From Kitagawia praeruptora (taxonomy: Eukaryota > Streptophyta > Magnoliopsida > Apiales > Apiaceae): DNA of 64,000 nt. The notes under the pieces were generated by a model. The model was not told the DNA's origin. It was given only the letters and a program-made list of their open reading frames with translations, and ran no database searches. This document shows positions 34,530-43,703 of this stretch, in pieces (within the stretch, counting starts at the first letter, position 1; each line of letters opens with the position of its first letter). Location of the stretch: NCBI GenBank assembly GCA_037693485.1, contig CM075346.1, positions 19,063,501-19,127,500 of the forward strand. Direction: 5' to 3'. The position numbers were made by a program, and so were the translations under genes.

Positions 34530-35018
34530 TTAAAAAAAACTGATATATTAGAAGTCTTAAACATCGGCTGAAAACGATGTATGAGGGACCTCAGACATCG
34601 GTTTTAAAAATAGGTAACCAATGCAATAGATATCTTTAGCATCGTCTAAAACCGATGTCTATGATCACATTATACATCCGTTTTCTTTATATTTACCGAT
34701 GTTAATAAAGGATTAGACATCAATATTTGGAAAAAAACAGATGTCTATGTCGAATTATTCTATGTTTGCTATATGTTAAATAACATCTAAGACCTCTAAT
34801 ATAACAATTCAAAAGTTAACCTCATGCAGTTAACCCAAGAAGACAGTTCATAAACATCAGAAATATGTTTAAAACTGATGTATTATATGCTATAAGACAT
34901 CAACCAGAAACCGATGTCTAAACGTTCAGACTTTAGACATCACCGACAAAGACATCGGTCTGAATTTTTCAAAGACATCGGCCAGAAACCGATGTCTATT
35001 AGCGTTTTTTTAGTAGTG
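34530..35018 (+). repeat. CACTA F right subterminal repeats and TIR
   Basis: Repeated GACATCGG, AAACCGATGTCT and TAGACATCA units in both orientations, ending GTTTTTTTAGTAGTG. Nearly the same order of repeats is found at 40550-41024 in G, showing common family origin. Confidence 0.85.
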
Positions 35019-35021
35019 TGT

Positions 35022-35261
35022 TTAACATTCATACTAGTATGACTGTTGCTAATGAAGAGATTACTAAACTGTCTACTAGAAATGAAATGTTAATAAAAAA
35101 GAATGAGGAACTTGAGCTAACTGCTATGCAAGTAGAAACCTTAAGAAAGAAGTAAACTGCTAACTGCTATGAAACTGCAAGGTTACTTCAAGCTGGTCAA
35201 ATTGTAAGAAAATCTGCAGAACCCACTGAGAAGGAAGCTAGATTGGCTGATGAGCTTGTAA
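35022..35261 (+). pseudogene. Copia E: C-terminal gag after CACTA F
   Basis: Reads HTSMTVANEEITKLSTRNEM, then more Glu/Lys-rich coiled-coil-like sequence to an in-frame TAA near 35154, after which the frame continues (TANCYETARLLQAGQIV...). The coding frame joins that at 12411 when F and one TGT copy are removed. The stop shows decay. Confidence 0.68.
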
Positions 35262-35276
35262 GTGAGAGAGAAAGAA

Positions 35277-35831
35277 ATGGAGCAAGATTCTGAAGAAGAA
35301 GATGTCAAATTTAAGAAGAAGAAGATGATGAACACAAAGTCTGCGTGCAAGAAAAGAAAAAGCATGGTTAAAATTCCTGCTAAGAGATCTTTGAGCCCAG
35401 AACCAGGAGTTCAAGTTGAATCAGTACCACCTCAACCTACAGAACCTCCTACACTAGACACTCATGCATCCAATCCCTTGGAACTGGTAAAAGAAGAACC
35501 TATGGAATTTGACTTTGACATCAACAGCTTGGTATTTCCAAAAATCAGGCTCTCACCTGAAAAGAGGAGAACCAGAAGGAGGAAACAACCATTAGCTAGA
35601 CCAATTCAAATTGTTGAGGTTCCTCAAGTTGCAAAGGTTGCCACCAAGAAAGAAACTGAACTGTACATTGCTGATATTGAAGAGTACTCGAGCATCAATT
35701 TCTTCTTGGATGATGTGGATCATGTGAGTGTTGTAGATAGGACAGCCAGGCTTCCAAAAAGATTAATTTTCACCTATAAAGGAGGAAATAGTGTTTCATG
35801 GCCCCTAGACCAAGTGTTAAATGAAGGATAA
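35277..35831 (+). pseudogene. Copia E accessory ORF, first part
   Basis: Open frame from ATG 35277 of about 184 codons. It starts with a strongly basic KFKKKKMMN...KKRKS region, then a Pro/Glu-rich part (SPEPGVQVESVPPQPTEPPT), a second basic block (SPEKRRTRRRKQP) and an ordered-looking C-terminal part (IADIEEYSSINFFLDDVDHV, RLPKRLIFTYKGGNSVSWPL). No protease, RT or integrase motif. The two basic blocks could be nuclear localisation signals. It lies where pol would be in a complete copia, and the frame continues after two stops at 35856. I do not recognise the family. Confidence 0.55.
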
Positions 35832-35855
35832 AGCAAATTCTGAAGGATTTGGTCT

Positions 35856-36233
35856 TTGATGAAAAAGTCTGGAGGATTCACTCCAGAGGCAAGAAATATC
35901 ATATTCAACAAGACTAATGAATTGAGGAATAATAGCTGGACTTCAAAGGGAGGATTGCCTAAGATGATAAATATTCCATATGAACCTGGTAGGAAGGTTC
36001 ACTTTTATCCATACTGGATAATGGAATTCAGAGATGAACACAATTGTAGAATATTCTTCAGGATAGAAGATCAATTAGAGAAAGCTAGCAATGAGTACTT
36101 GCAATACTTAATGTCAATGCTGGATCCAAACCACTCAGAAGAAAAGATCATCTACAGATCTCTGGAGAATCAGCTTGAGGCAAACAGAGAGAAAATCCAT
36201 GGTATGAGGACTGCAAGGGGAAGAAAGCAATGA
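35856..36233 (+). pseudogene. Copia E accessory ORF, second part
   Basis: 125 codons in the same frame as the preceding part. It has GGLPKMINIPYEPGRKVHFY, WIMEFRDEHNCRIFFRIEDQ and a Lys/Arg-rich end (MRTARGRKQ) with a TGA stop 185 nt before the polypurine tract. It looks like a folded domain with aromatic-rich strands. In plants I associate such sequences with gag-only copia relatives, but I cannot name a function. Together the two parts suggest an ancestral accessory protein of some 330 residues. Confidence 0.5.
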
Positions 36234-36417
36234 TATGCTCAGTCTAGAGGAGCATCCATTGTTGAAGTATGATTCTCTTACTTGACTAAATTCATTTCTT
36301 CAAAATTTTGAAGCTTGTACACTTCATATGTTTTTACAGAATATCATGATCTTTGCAAAGGTGTTTTATTATCATCAAGGCCTTTAATTTATGGCTGCAA
36401 TTCTATCAGTCATAAAT

Positions 36418-36427
36418 TAGGGGAGAT
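36418..36427 (+). promoter_or_regulatory. Copia E polypurine tract
   Basis: TTAGGGGAGAT immediately before the TGTTAGG start of the 3' LTR; the plus-strand cDNA priming site, as in other copia elements. Confidence 0.8.
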
Positions 36428-37419
36428 TGTTAGGAATTATGTTGTCCTTGATGATATACATCCATAAAACACCTTGAAAAACATATGTGTACAAGATTAA
36501 GTTTTTGTAACTTATCAACGGATATCCAAGCCATGCACATCCGTTGATGAGGCAGCTTATCAACTGATAAGTTTGTAGCATACCTTGTCTTTAAGTTTGA
36601 GACTGCTTGTTAATACCATAGTTACTAGAATTCATAAGTCATGTTGACTATCAATAGATATGCAGAATAGGGTAGCTAATTGTATATAGGTTGTGCTATG
36701 TAATTCTGTATAAATGAAATGATAATCAATGGATGAAATTTCTACGTCAACAGATATGGTATTCTCAACAAGCATCTATCAACCTGTCGATCCATGTCTA
36801 CATCAATGGATAAAATGCTTCAACCAATAATGTCTTGGGGTTAGAGGTTGATGGCGACTTGACATGCCTGACAGATCATATAGGTTGATAAACTTAAAAG
36901 AGGTTTGGAAACCAGTATTGGAAACGAAGAAGAAAAAGTAACATTCCTTATTCTCACAAACAATCTAGCTAGTAAATCTAGTGCATATCCGTCCAAGACA
37001 ACCAGACAAATTGTATCACATGGAGAAAAAGGAGTGGCAGCAATCCTGTAGAATACTTTGACTTGTAAGATTCGTTTATTTGTGGGGATTGTAAAGTTGG
37101 AGTATTTATATACTTCAAGTGTAGCATAGCTAAAGTAAGAAGAGAAACACTGAGCTAAGAAGCAAAAAGCATTAGGTTCTCTTCTAATATTTTAGCTTTG
37201 TATTCGCAGCTATGTACTAGTTTACACAGAGAAGTTTTCTTCAATACAATCCTCAGGTGGAGTCGAGAAAAACCCTACCTGAAATTTTCAAGTGTGTTGT
37301 GTTTGTTTTATCTTCTTTACGTTTTAGTTTTGATTTTATCCATCTGCCTCCATTGAAGCTTAACTGTTGTCTTGTTTTAAAATCGAAAGAAATTTGTGAG
37401 ATTGTATTCAACCCCCCTT
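36428..37419 (+). repeat. 3' LTR of copia E, left part
   Basis: Starts TGTTAGGAATTATGTTG after the polypurine tract and runs to CAACCCCCCTT, where CACTA G is inserted. It contains a perfect 10-bp inverted repeat (ATCAACGGAT/ATCCGTTGAT, about 36514-36550) and degenerate copies of the same word further on. It does not match the 352-bp LTR at 10647; the ends instead resemble the K LTR (ACCCCCTTCTACAATTGT). Confidence 0.75.
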
Positions 37420-37625
37420 CACTACTAAAAAACTGTTAATAGACATCACCGTTTTTAACATCGATTACAATAAAACCGATGTTAAAAATCAATTTAACAT
37501 CGCCCGTTTTAAAACCGATGTCTTTTAAACATTCAGACATCACTTGACATATCAACCGATGTCTAAATGTTTTCTTAAAAATTTTTAGACATCGCTTCAT
37601 TTATGAACCGATGTCTAAATGTCTA
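37420..37625 (+). repeat. CACTA G left TIR and subterminal repeats
   Basis: Same arrangement as the left end of F: AACATCGATT, ACCGATGTTA, ACCGATGTCT and AGACATCACTT units over about 200 bp. Confidence 0.85.
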
Positions 37626-37839
37626 CTTAAAAAATAAACGCGCGTTCCCTCTGAATTATTCCCCCCTTAATTTTATTTTCCCCCTTTTTACTTTCATTTG
37701 CCCGCCTACTTGCCAAATCTATTCCCCCTTAACAAAATTTTTGTATTCCCCCCCCTTCAATTCTAATATCTACATTGACACAAATTAAATCAAAATAATT
37801 AATTAAACCTAAAAACAAAACTCACCCCTCTTTCTCGAC

Positions 37840-38010
37840 TCACCTCTCTCTCTTTCTCTCTCTCTCGATCGACTCTCACCCCCTCCCTCAAGAACCCTAA
37901 ATCTCGCCCTTCTCTCTCTCTCTGTCTCTCTCTCTCTCTCTCTCCCTCTCCCCCTCGCTCTCCTCTCACCCTTCTCTCTCTCTCTCTATTATCACCCTTC
38001 TCTCTCGATT
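37840..38010 (+). repeat. CT-rich leader-like stretch in CACTA G
   Basis: Long TCTCTC tracts around AGAACCCTAAATCTCGCC. It corresponds to 12825-12965 in F and is followed by captured exons in both elements. Confidence 0.5.
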
Positions 38011-38286
38011 CAAAGCATAACCCTAGCCGCTGCTGTGACCCCCTCAAGAACATAAATCGAAGCAATATCGAAGCAATTAGTGAGCAACTTCGGAAGGGCA
38101 AGCAAATCGAACCTCTATTGAACCTCAAACTCGCGAAGAAAATCGAACTCGAACCAAATCAAAATCTTTCAATTTCGATTTGTGTAAACTGTAAACTTGA
38201 GCTCGATTTGTTAGCTTGTTTGATTTGTTAGTTGTAACAAATCATAGATTATTTCGATTTCTATTGTTTGATTTGTTTAATTTGTC

Positions 38287-38382
38287 ACATGGCATCCTCT
38301 TGTGCTCCAGCTTCATAGAATTGAAGAAGGAAGAGAATATGCAGAATTTGCACACCAGCCCAAAATGAAATACACTGATTTT
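38287..38382 (+). pseudogene. DRP1: DRP1 exon fragment 1 (dynamin GTPase domain)
   Basis: TWHPLVLQLHRIEEGREYAE and FAHQPKMKYTDF then a GT donor. It corresponds to TRRPLVLQLH...EYAEFLH..KK.FTDF in the GTPase domain of plant dynamin-related protein 1, which scissions membranes at the cell plate and endocytic sites. The G1 P-loop exon is absent. Arg-Arg to Trp-His changes at the start show drift. Confidence 0.86.
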
Positions 38383-38514
38383 GGTATGTAATTATTTGCA
38401 ATAAATAGTAGCGCATAGATTTTATGTAATGATATACACATACAGGTTCTTATAATTATGATGTATCTCTATCCTTGGTAAATTTGTTCAGTTTCTGTTT
38501 TGTATCGTGTGCAG

Positions 38515-38614
38515 CTGCCGTTAGGAAGGAGATTTCCGATGAGACTGATCGAGACCGGGAGATCTAAAGCTATATCCAATGTACTGATATATCTTAGCAT
38601 CTATTCACCCAATG
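38515..38614 (+). pseudogene. DRP1: DRP1 exon fragment 2, frameshifted
   Basis: After a GTGCAG acceptor: AAVRKEISDETDR, then a small deletion (about two bases) puts the rest out of frame; in the second frame it continues SKAISNVLIYLSIYSPN to a GT donor. This is the next exon of the DRP1 GTPase domain, in the correct order after fragment 1. Confidence 0.88.
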
Positions 38615-39352
38615 GTAGTATATTAATTATTTTCATGTATCACTGTCATAAAAATTCCTCAAGCCCTTATAGTCTATATGTTCCTTGAATGTTCAAGATT
38701 AACTTATGGTAGTACTAAGGAGGTTGCTACTTGCTAGGTTAGAATGTTTAGATGCTAGAGGTTTATTGGCGGCATAGTTAAACATGCTAGCTGAGCTTGT
38801 GCTTCAAAATTTTCATTAATATTTATCGAAATGTCACATAGCTGTACAAGAACCGAGTCAGGAGCTTTAAAACTTTTGCTTAAGTGGGAAATTAAGCCTC
38901 TAAGGGACAACTATAGGTACGTTCAGTATTGTCCTCAAATTAATTTAGTGGCTTTCATTTTCATAAAATATGGTGAAGACTGAAGATCTCATTAAAAATG
39001 GTTTACGGCTTTAAGCAAAGCTCTTATGTATATTATTCAATTTCAGTTGAAGAAAATATCTTACGACGACTGTAGTATGTTGTTTTCTAACCAATGCTTT
39101 TTATTGTTCTGTGCAATATTTCATATAAATGCATAGTCTATTCTATTTTAATTCCTTCTTCCATACATGTAAAGGCATCCGTACTCCATAGTTATACATG
39201 AAAGAGGAGATGTTATACCTGTCAACATCTTTAGATTAATATTTTCTGGATTTGTACATACTAGTATCTTATGCCTTTCCCTTTCTGTATAAGCAAATTG
39301 CATGTACAAGTAATACCAGCAGTATCTTACCCTTGTGTTTCGGTGATGACAG

Positions 39353-39405
39353 TGTAAACTTGACACTGATTGATCTTCCTGGCCTTACAAAAGTAGCTAT
39401 TTGTG
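39353..39405 (+). pseudogene. DRP1: DRP1 exon fragment 3 (G3 motif)
   Basis: After a GACAG acceptor: VNLTLIDLPGLTKVA, containing the dynamin G3 motif DLPG. It follows ...YSPN of exon 2, as in DRP1. The exon seems truncated after KVAI. Confidence 0.88.
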
Positions 39406-40549
39406 AGTTTAAGCATCTCTTAGCTCGTGTATCATATTAAAAGAATCTTCTTTTTGATTGAGTAAACAGATTTGAGTTATACAAGAGTGTTTTTTACTCG
39501 ATTTCATTCATGTAATTGTAAGTTGTAATTGGTTTAAGAGACTGAATTTGAAGCTCTTTCACTTGGTACCTTATTATAATAAAAATTTATCGATGAGTTA
39601 CATTGAGCTTATTGTTGCTTTGTGATTATGAGTAGGTCTGCTTGTTTCTTATGAAAAAACTATGTCATGATAAATACTCTATGCAAAATAAAATGATACA
39701 TGATGAGAGTTATGGTATCTTCGCTTTAATTTCTTATAAGTAGGGTGGAATTATATAGGTTTAGGCCCTTAAGATATAGTATTAAACCTGAAACATAATG
39801 AGTCCTCAGATAGGCTATTGGTTTTTACTCATTTTTTCCTTGATTATAAAGTGTTCATACGACATTCAATCCAAGATTCTTTTTTGTGTCTCAGTTTATG
39901 GCTTTAGCACTATCTTGTTCTGTAATATTACCAAAAAGATGACATCGAGGAATCTTGCAACACCACTAATTGAACTTCTTTTTTTCAAATTATCAGTTGT
40001 ACTGTCATGCTAGTATTTACAAAGTGCCTTGTTATTTGTTGCATTCACTGCATGTCTTAGATCAAGTGCTATCCTGTAAAGTTTTCTGTATCTGCAACAG
40101 GTTGTACGGGTTAAAGGTAAATCTGTTAGTAGATGGTAATCTCTGCAGGCGGTAGTAGCAAGCCATCAAGTCAGAGACAATACCTGATCAGTGGAGCTCA
40201 TACGGATATCTATTGTTCCTGTCTGGGATTCAAAATTCTTCAACTCCTCATTTAATCAAGTTCATGCATGTAATTTAAAAGAGAATGCACGAAGTATCAG
40301 GAAATAGTTTCAAATCTTTTTTATAATGCTTTGAGTTTAGCTAGTTCCGTAAATATTAGTTGTAGATTGATTCGGATTGGTATGGATGGTTTGTATTAAG
40401 GTACACATGAATGTTTGGATGATGGTTGTTTGAATGATAGTGCTTGAATGTTTGGATTATAGTTGTCAATGACATTTGAGTAAATTTTGGTTATTTTTGT
40501 TTTTCTATGCATCATTGTCTGTACTACAGCTGTTTGCACATCGTTTATC

Positions 40550-41024
40550 TTTATGAAAAAACTGTTATATTAGAAGTCTTAAACATCATATGAAAACGAT
40601 GTCTAAGGGATCTCAGACATCGGTTTTAAAAACAAGTAACCAATACAATAGATATCTTCAGCATCGTCTAAAACCGATGTCTATGATCATATTATACATC
40701 GGTTTTCTTTATATTTACCGATGATAATAAAGGATTAGACATCAATATTTGGAAAAAAACAGATGTCTATGTTTGCTATATGTTAAATAACATCTAAGAC
40801 CTCTAATGTAACAATTCAAAAGTTAACCTCATGCAGTTAACCCAACAAGACAGTACATAAACATCAGAAATATTTATAAAACTGATGTATTATATGCTAA
40901 TAGACATCGGCCAGAAATCGATGTCTAAACTTTCGACTTTAGACATCACCGACAAAGACATCGGTCAGGATTTTGCAAAGACATCGGCCAGAAACCGATG
41001 TCTATTAGCGTTTTTTTAGTAGTG
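40550..41024 (+). repeat. CACTA G right subterminal repeats and TIR
   Basis: Repeat series almost collinear with 34530-35018 of F (for example AGACATCGGTTTTAAAAA and ACATCGGCCAGAAACCGATG), ending TTTTTTTAGTAGTG. Confidence 0.87.
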
Positions 41025-41067
41025 CTTCTACAATCTTAAGTGTGTTACTGGGAAATATCACCTCGTG
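41025..41067 (+). repeat. 3' LTR of copia E, right remnant
   Basis: CTTCTACAATCTTAAGTGTG and TTACTGGGAAATA continue the LTR after CACTA G, resembling the CTTCTACAATTGT...TTACTGGGCAACA end of the K LTR. The final CA is unclear, so the edge is approximate. Confidence 0.6.
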
Positions 41068-42880
41068 AATTTTCTTATTTACCCTTCATTATAAAGAAAA
41101 ATAAGTACACCTAAAAAAAATAATAACATAATATAATTCATGGTAATTAGTCGATTGCCTTTTTCACATGTACTTTTAGTTGAAGATGTTATATTTTATA
41201 AGGGTCTTTTTCTAATATGTCCCATTTACAAAGGTCAATTATAATTTTATCCCATATTTATTTGTAATTATAAATATATCCCAAATTATAAATATATCCC
41301 ATTTTTTAGTGTAACCATGATTAATTCATTAACTAGACATCATCGAAAGACATTTTTGTCCTACTTTATTAATTACACAAGATTAAATATCGAAGTTAAG
41401 AACTCTTCACGAGCAGCTGCACGTCGACTCTGCCTCTCCCTTATACTGTAGCACTAAGTTCCATCTCCGGCATAAACTTCACCGGGCCAAACATAAACAT
41501 TCTATGTCTTGCTTTTGGGGATGGTAAAGTGTAATATATTCATTGTAGTCATGGATGTTAAAATGCGGGGAGCCAAAATAGAGGACGTTCTGGGGCTTGC
41601 AGTGTTAGAGTTACAACACCACAAAGCAAATATAGGATGGAGGAGATGACGAACAATGCCCCTGCGGGGCCAACATCGGAGGAGTTGTGGCGGAGGCTGC
41701 AACGACGGTGGTGATGGTGGGGTTTAGAGAGAAGGAGAAGGAGAAATATAATTTATTATTATGGGTATTATGGTCATAATATACACAAAATTTATCTATA
41801 ATTATATGTATAGGAGTTAATTTTAACTATAGGACATAATTATAATTATTTAATAAAGAGGGACATATTCTTAATTGATGTTTAAAATTGGGACATATTA
41901 AACTAATACTCATTTTATAAACACCTAAAAACATTAATCGTATCGTATGTTTCGATCATTAATATTTTCTTTCAAATTAAAACACATTATCTTTTTAATT
42001 TAAAACGAATCTTATACTCATTAATATATACCCGAAAATATCACACCATAATTTTCAAAAAAAATATAACACCTAAAATAAATAATAACATAACATTACC
42101 TTTTTAATTTAAAAAGAATTTTATAATAATTAATATATATCCAAAAATATCACACCATAATTTTAAAGTAAAATATAACACCTAAAATAAATAATAACAT
42201 GTTATTAGTCGATTTTCTTTTTCACATTTATTTTTAGTTGAATATATTACCTTTTATAACACCTAAAAAGATCAATCGTATCAATATATACAATAAATAT
42301 ACTATTTTTTAATACAATATATATACTATTAAAACACCTAAAAAAATAATAACATAATATAATTAATGGTAATTAGTCGATTGCCTTTTCACATTTACTT
42401 TTAGTTGAAGATATTACCTTTTATAAACACTTAAAAACATCAATAGTATCATATCTTTCAGTAATTAATATTTTTTTCAAATTTAAACACGTTACCCAAA
42501 AAAAATCTTATCAAACCAAATCTTTTTTTTCGAAACGATCAAACCATATCTTCTAATCACTAAAAAAATTTAATAAAAATCCGAATAACGACTGTTAGAT
42601 TTTTAGTAAAAATTCAGAATCTTTAGATCTAATGATTATATATATTATATGATTAAATTAATTTACTAAAATTTCAAATTTTGAATTCCATCAATGACAT
42701 ATTTATTTTAAATTGTTATAATATAAGTTTTAAACCATGCATATTATTAATTAAATTTTTATTAAATTATTAAAATTAAAATAAAATATTGTAAATAATG
42801 ATTATATAAAAATATAATAATAACATAAAATAAAATTTATTACGTATCAAAAGAAATCAGTGCATCGGATTATAAGCTAG
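41068..42880. repeat. AT-rich repetitive region with possible Helitron 3' end
   Basis: Contains at least four degenerate copies of a unit with CACCTAAAAAAATAATAACA, GTAATTAGTCGATTGCC and AGTTGAAGATATTACC words (near 41105, 42069, 42180, 42335). It ends GTGCATCGGATTATAAGCTAG at 42860-42880 before T, another Helitron-like 3' terminus. A 711-bp transposon is inserted at 41201-41911. No coding sequence. Confidence 0.45.
41201..41911. mobile_element. 711-bp DNA transposon with 8-bp target duplication
   Basis: Imperfect terminal inverted repeats (AGGGTCTTTTTCTAATATGT against GAGTATTAGTTTAATATGTC in reverse complement), both running into CCC, flanked by ATTTTATA at 41193-41200 and 41912-41919. An 8-bp duplication fits the hAT superfamily; a Mutator-like element with a degraded 9-bp duplication is also possible. 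The centre (41400-41740) is GC-rich, unlike its surroundings, and has only a 66-codon chance-like minus frame. Confidence 0.6.
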
Positions 42881-43318
42881 TATATGAATATTTTCAAAAT
42901 TGAATTATCTGTTGACAAGTCATAGGTTTCACGTTATCCACTTCAGAGTGACAATTATTAAAAAAAATAATTTAGAGACGGGTTTTTCTAAAAATAATTA
43001 GGATATTTACCAAAAATACTTTGTTTAAAGTTTCTATTTGCAAATATACTATCTCTTTGAATTAATTGCAATTTTACTATACTAAGTTTCAAAATTGCAA
43101 AAATACTACAAATTAGGTCAACCCTTCCCCCCATGTGCCCTCCATGTGCGTCAGTTTCACCAGTTGTGTCCTTTATTTTATTTTATTTTTTTAATTTTTT
43201 TTTTAAGATGGGATGCTATTTTGGTGGATTTGGATTTGGGTTGCATGGCCCCGCAGGGGCAACCACTTTCAACTGAACATGCAACTAAATTACTGATTTC
43301 ATGTTCCATTTTTCAAAA

Positions 43319-43320
<2 letters not shown>

Positions 43321-43359
<39 letters not shown>
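43321..43359. repeat. (TA)n microsatellite
   Basis: About 18 TA units in the loop of the left M1 hairpin (arms 43286-43320 and 43390-43428). The corresponding right-hand loop (near 44525) has only a few units. Confidence 0.9.
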
Positions 43360-43361
<2 letters not shown>

Positions 43362-43703
43362 GTCCAAAAATGAGGTCGAAAATGGAAATTGAAAAATGGA
43401 ACATGAAATCAGTAATTTAGTTGCATGTTCAGTTGAAAGTGGTTGCCCCTGCGGGCCATGCAACCCAAATCAGCAACTGAATGCAACCACATGCAACTTT
43501 TTTTTTAAGGTGGGATGATTTTGGTGGATTTGGGTTGCAAGGCCCCGCCAGGGGCCATAATCAACTGAATGCAACCACATTCAACCACATTCAACCAAAT
43601 GCAACCCCACACACAACTTTTTTTTAAGGTGGGATGATTTTGGTGGATTTGGGTTGCAAGGCCCCGCCAGGGGCAATATTCAACCAAATGCAATCACAAT
43701 CAA

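Larger units (their letters stand above)
12412..35018 (+). mobile_element. CACTA transposon F carrying host gene fragments
   Basis: Begins CACTACTAAAAATCTG and ends TTTTTTTAGTAGTG, the inverted CACTA terminus, with a 3-bp target duplication TGT on both sides (12409-12411, 35019-35021). Subterminal regions hold many direct and inverted copies of ACCGATGTCT. Total length is 22,607 bp, about 7.3 kb without retrotransposon H. No transposase was recognised. The interior holds fragments of at least six host genes, all plus strand, mostly with AG/GT exon borders: RPN5, ARP4, SWC4, an unnamed gene, an LRR gene and Lunapark. This is a Pack-CACTA-type non-autonomous element. Confidence 0.9.
37420..41024 (+). 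mobile_element. CACTA transposon G carrying DRP1 exons
   Basis: 3605 bp, CACTACTAAAAAACTG to TTTTTTTAGTAGTG, with a 3-bp target duplication CTT (37417-37419 and 41025-41027). Its subterminal repeats, the C-rich stretch after them and the CT-rich leader are shared with F, so both belong to one non-autonomous family. The interior holds three plus-strand exons of a dynamin-related protein. No transposase. It is inserted in the 3' LTR of copia E. Confidence 0.92.
10647..41067 (+). mobile_element. Copia element E, non-autonomous, interrupted by CACTA F and G
   Basis: Outer copia element in plus orientation: 5' LTR 10647-10998, Met-tRNA primer site, gag 11038 onward, CACTA insertion F (12412-35018), rest of gag, an accessory ORF (35277-36233), a polypurine tract and a 3' LTR (36428 on) itself split by CACTA G. 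Excluding F, the internal region is about 2.8 kb and has no protease, integrase, RT or RNase H, so the element would need enzymes from a relative. The two LTRs do not match each other, suggesting later recombination between two elements. Confidence 0.75.

Noticed and set aside
37799..38128. 109-codon minus ORF rich in RE repeats
   Set aside because: It is a translation of the CT microsatellite in the leader-like part of CACTA G.
41502..41702. 66-codon minus ORF in the 711-bp transposon
   Set aside because: No domain and too short. It only reflects the GC-rich core.
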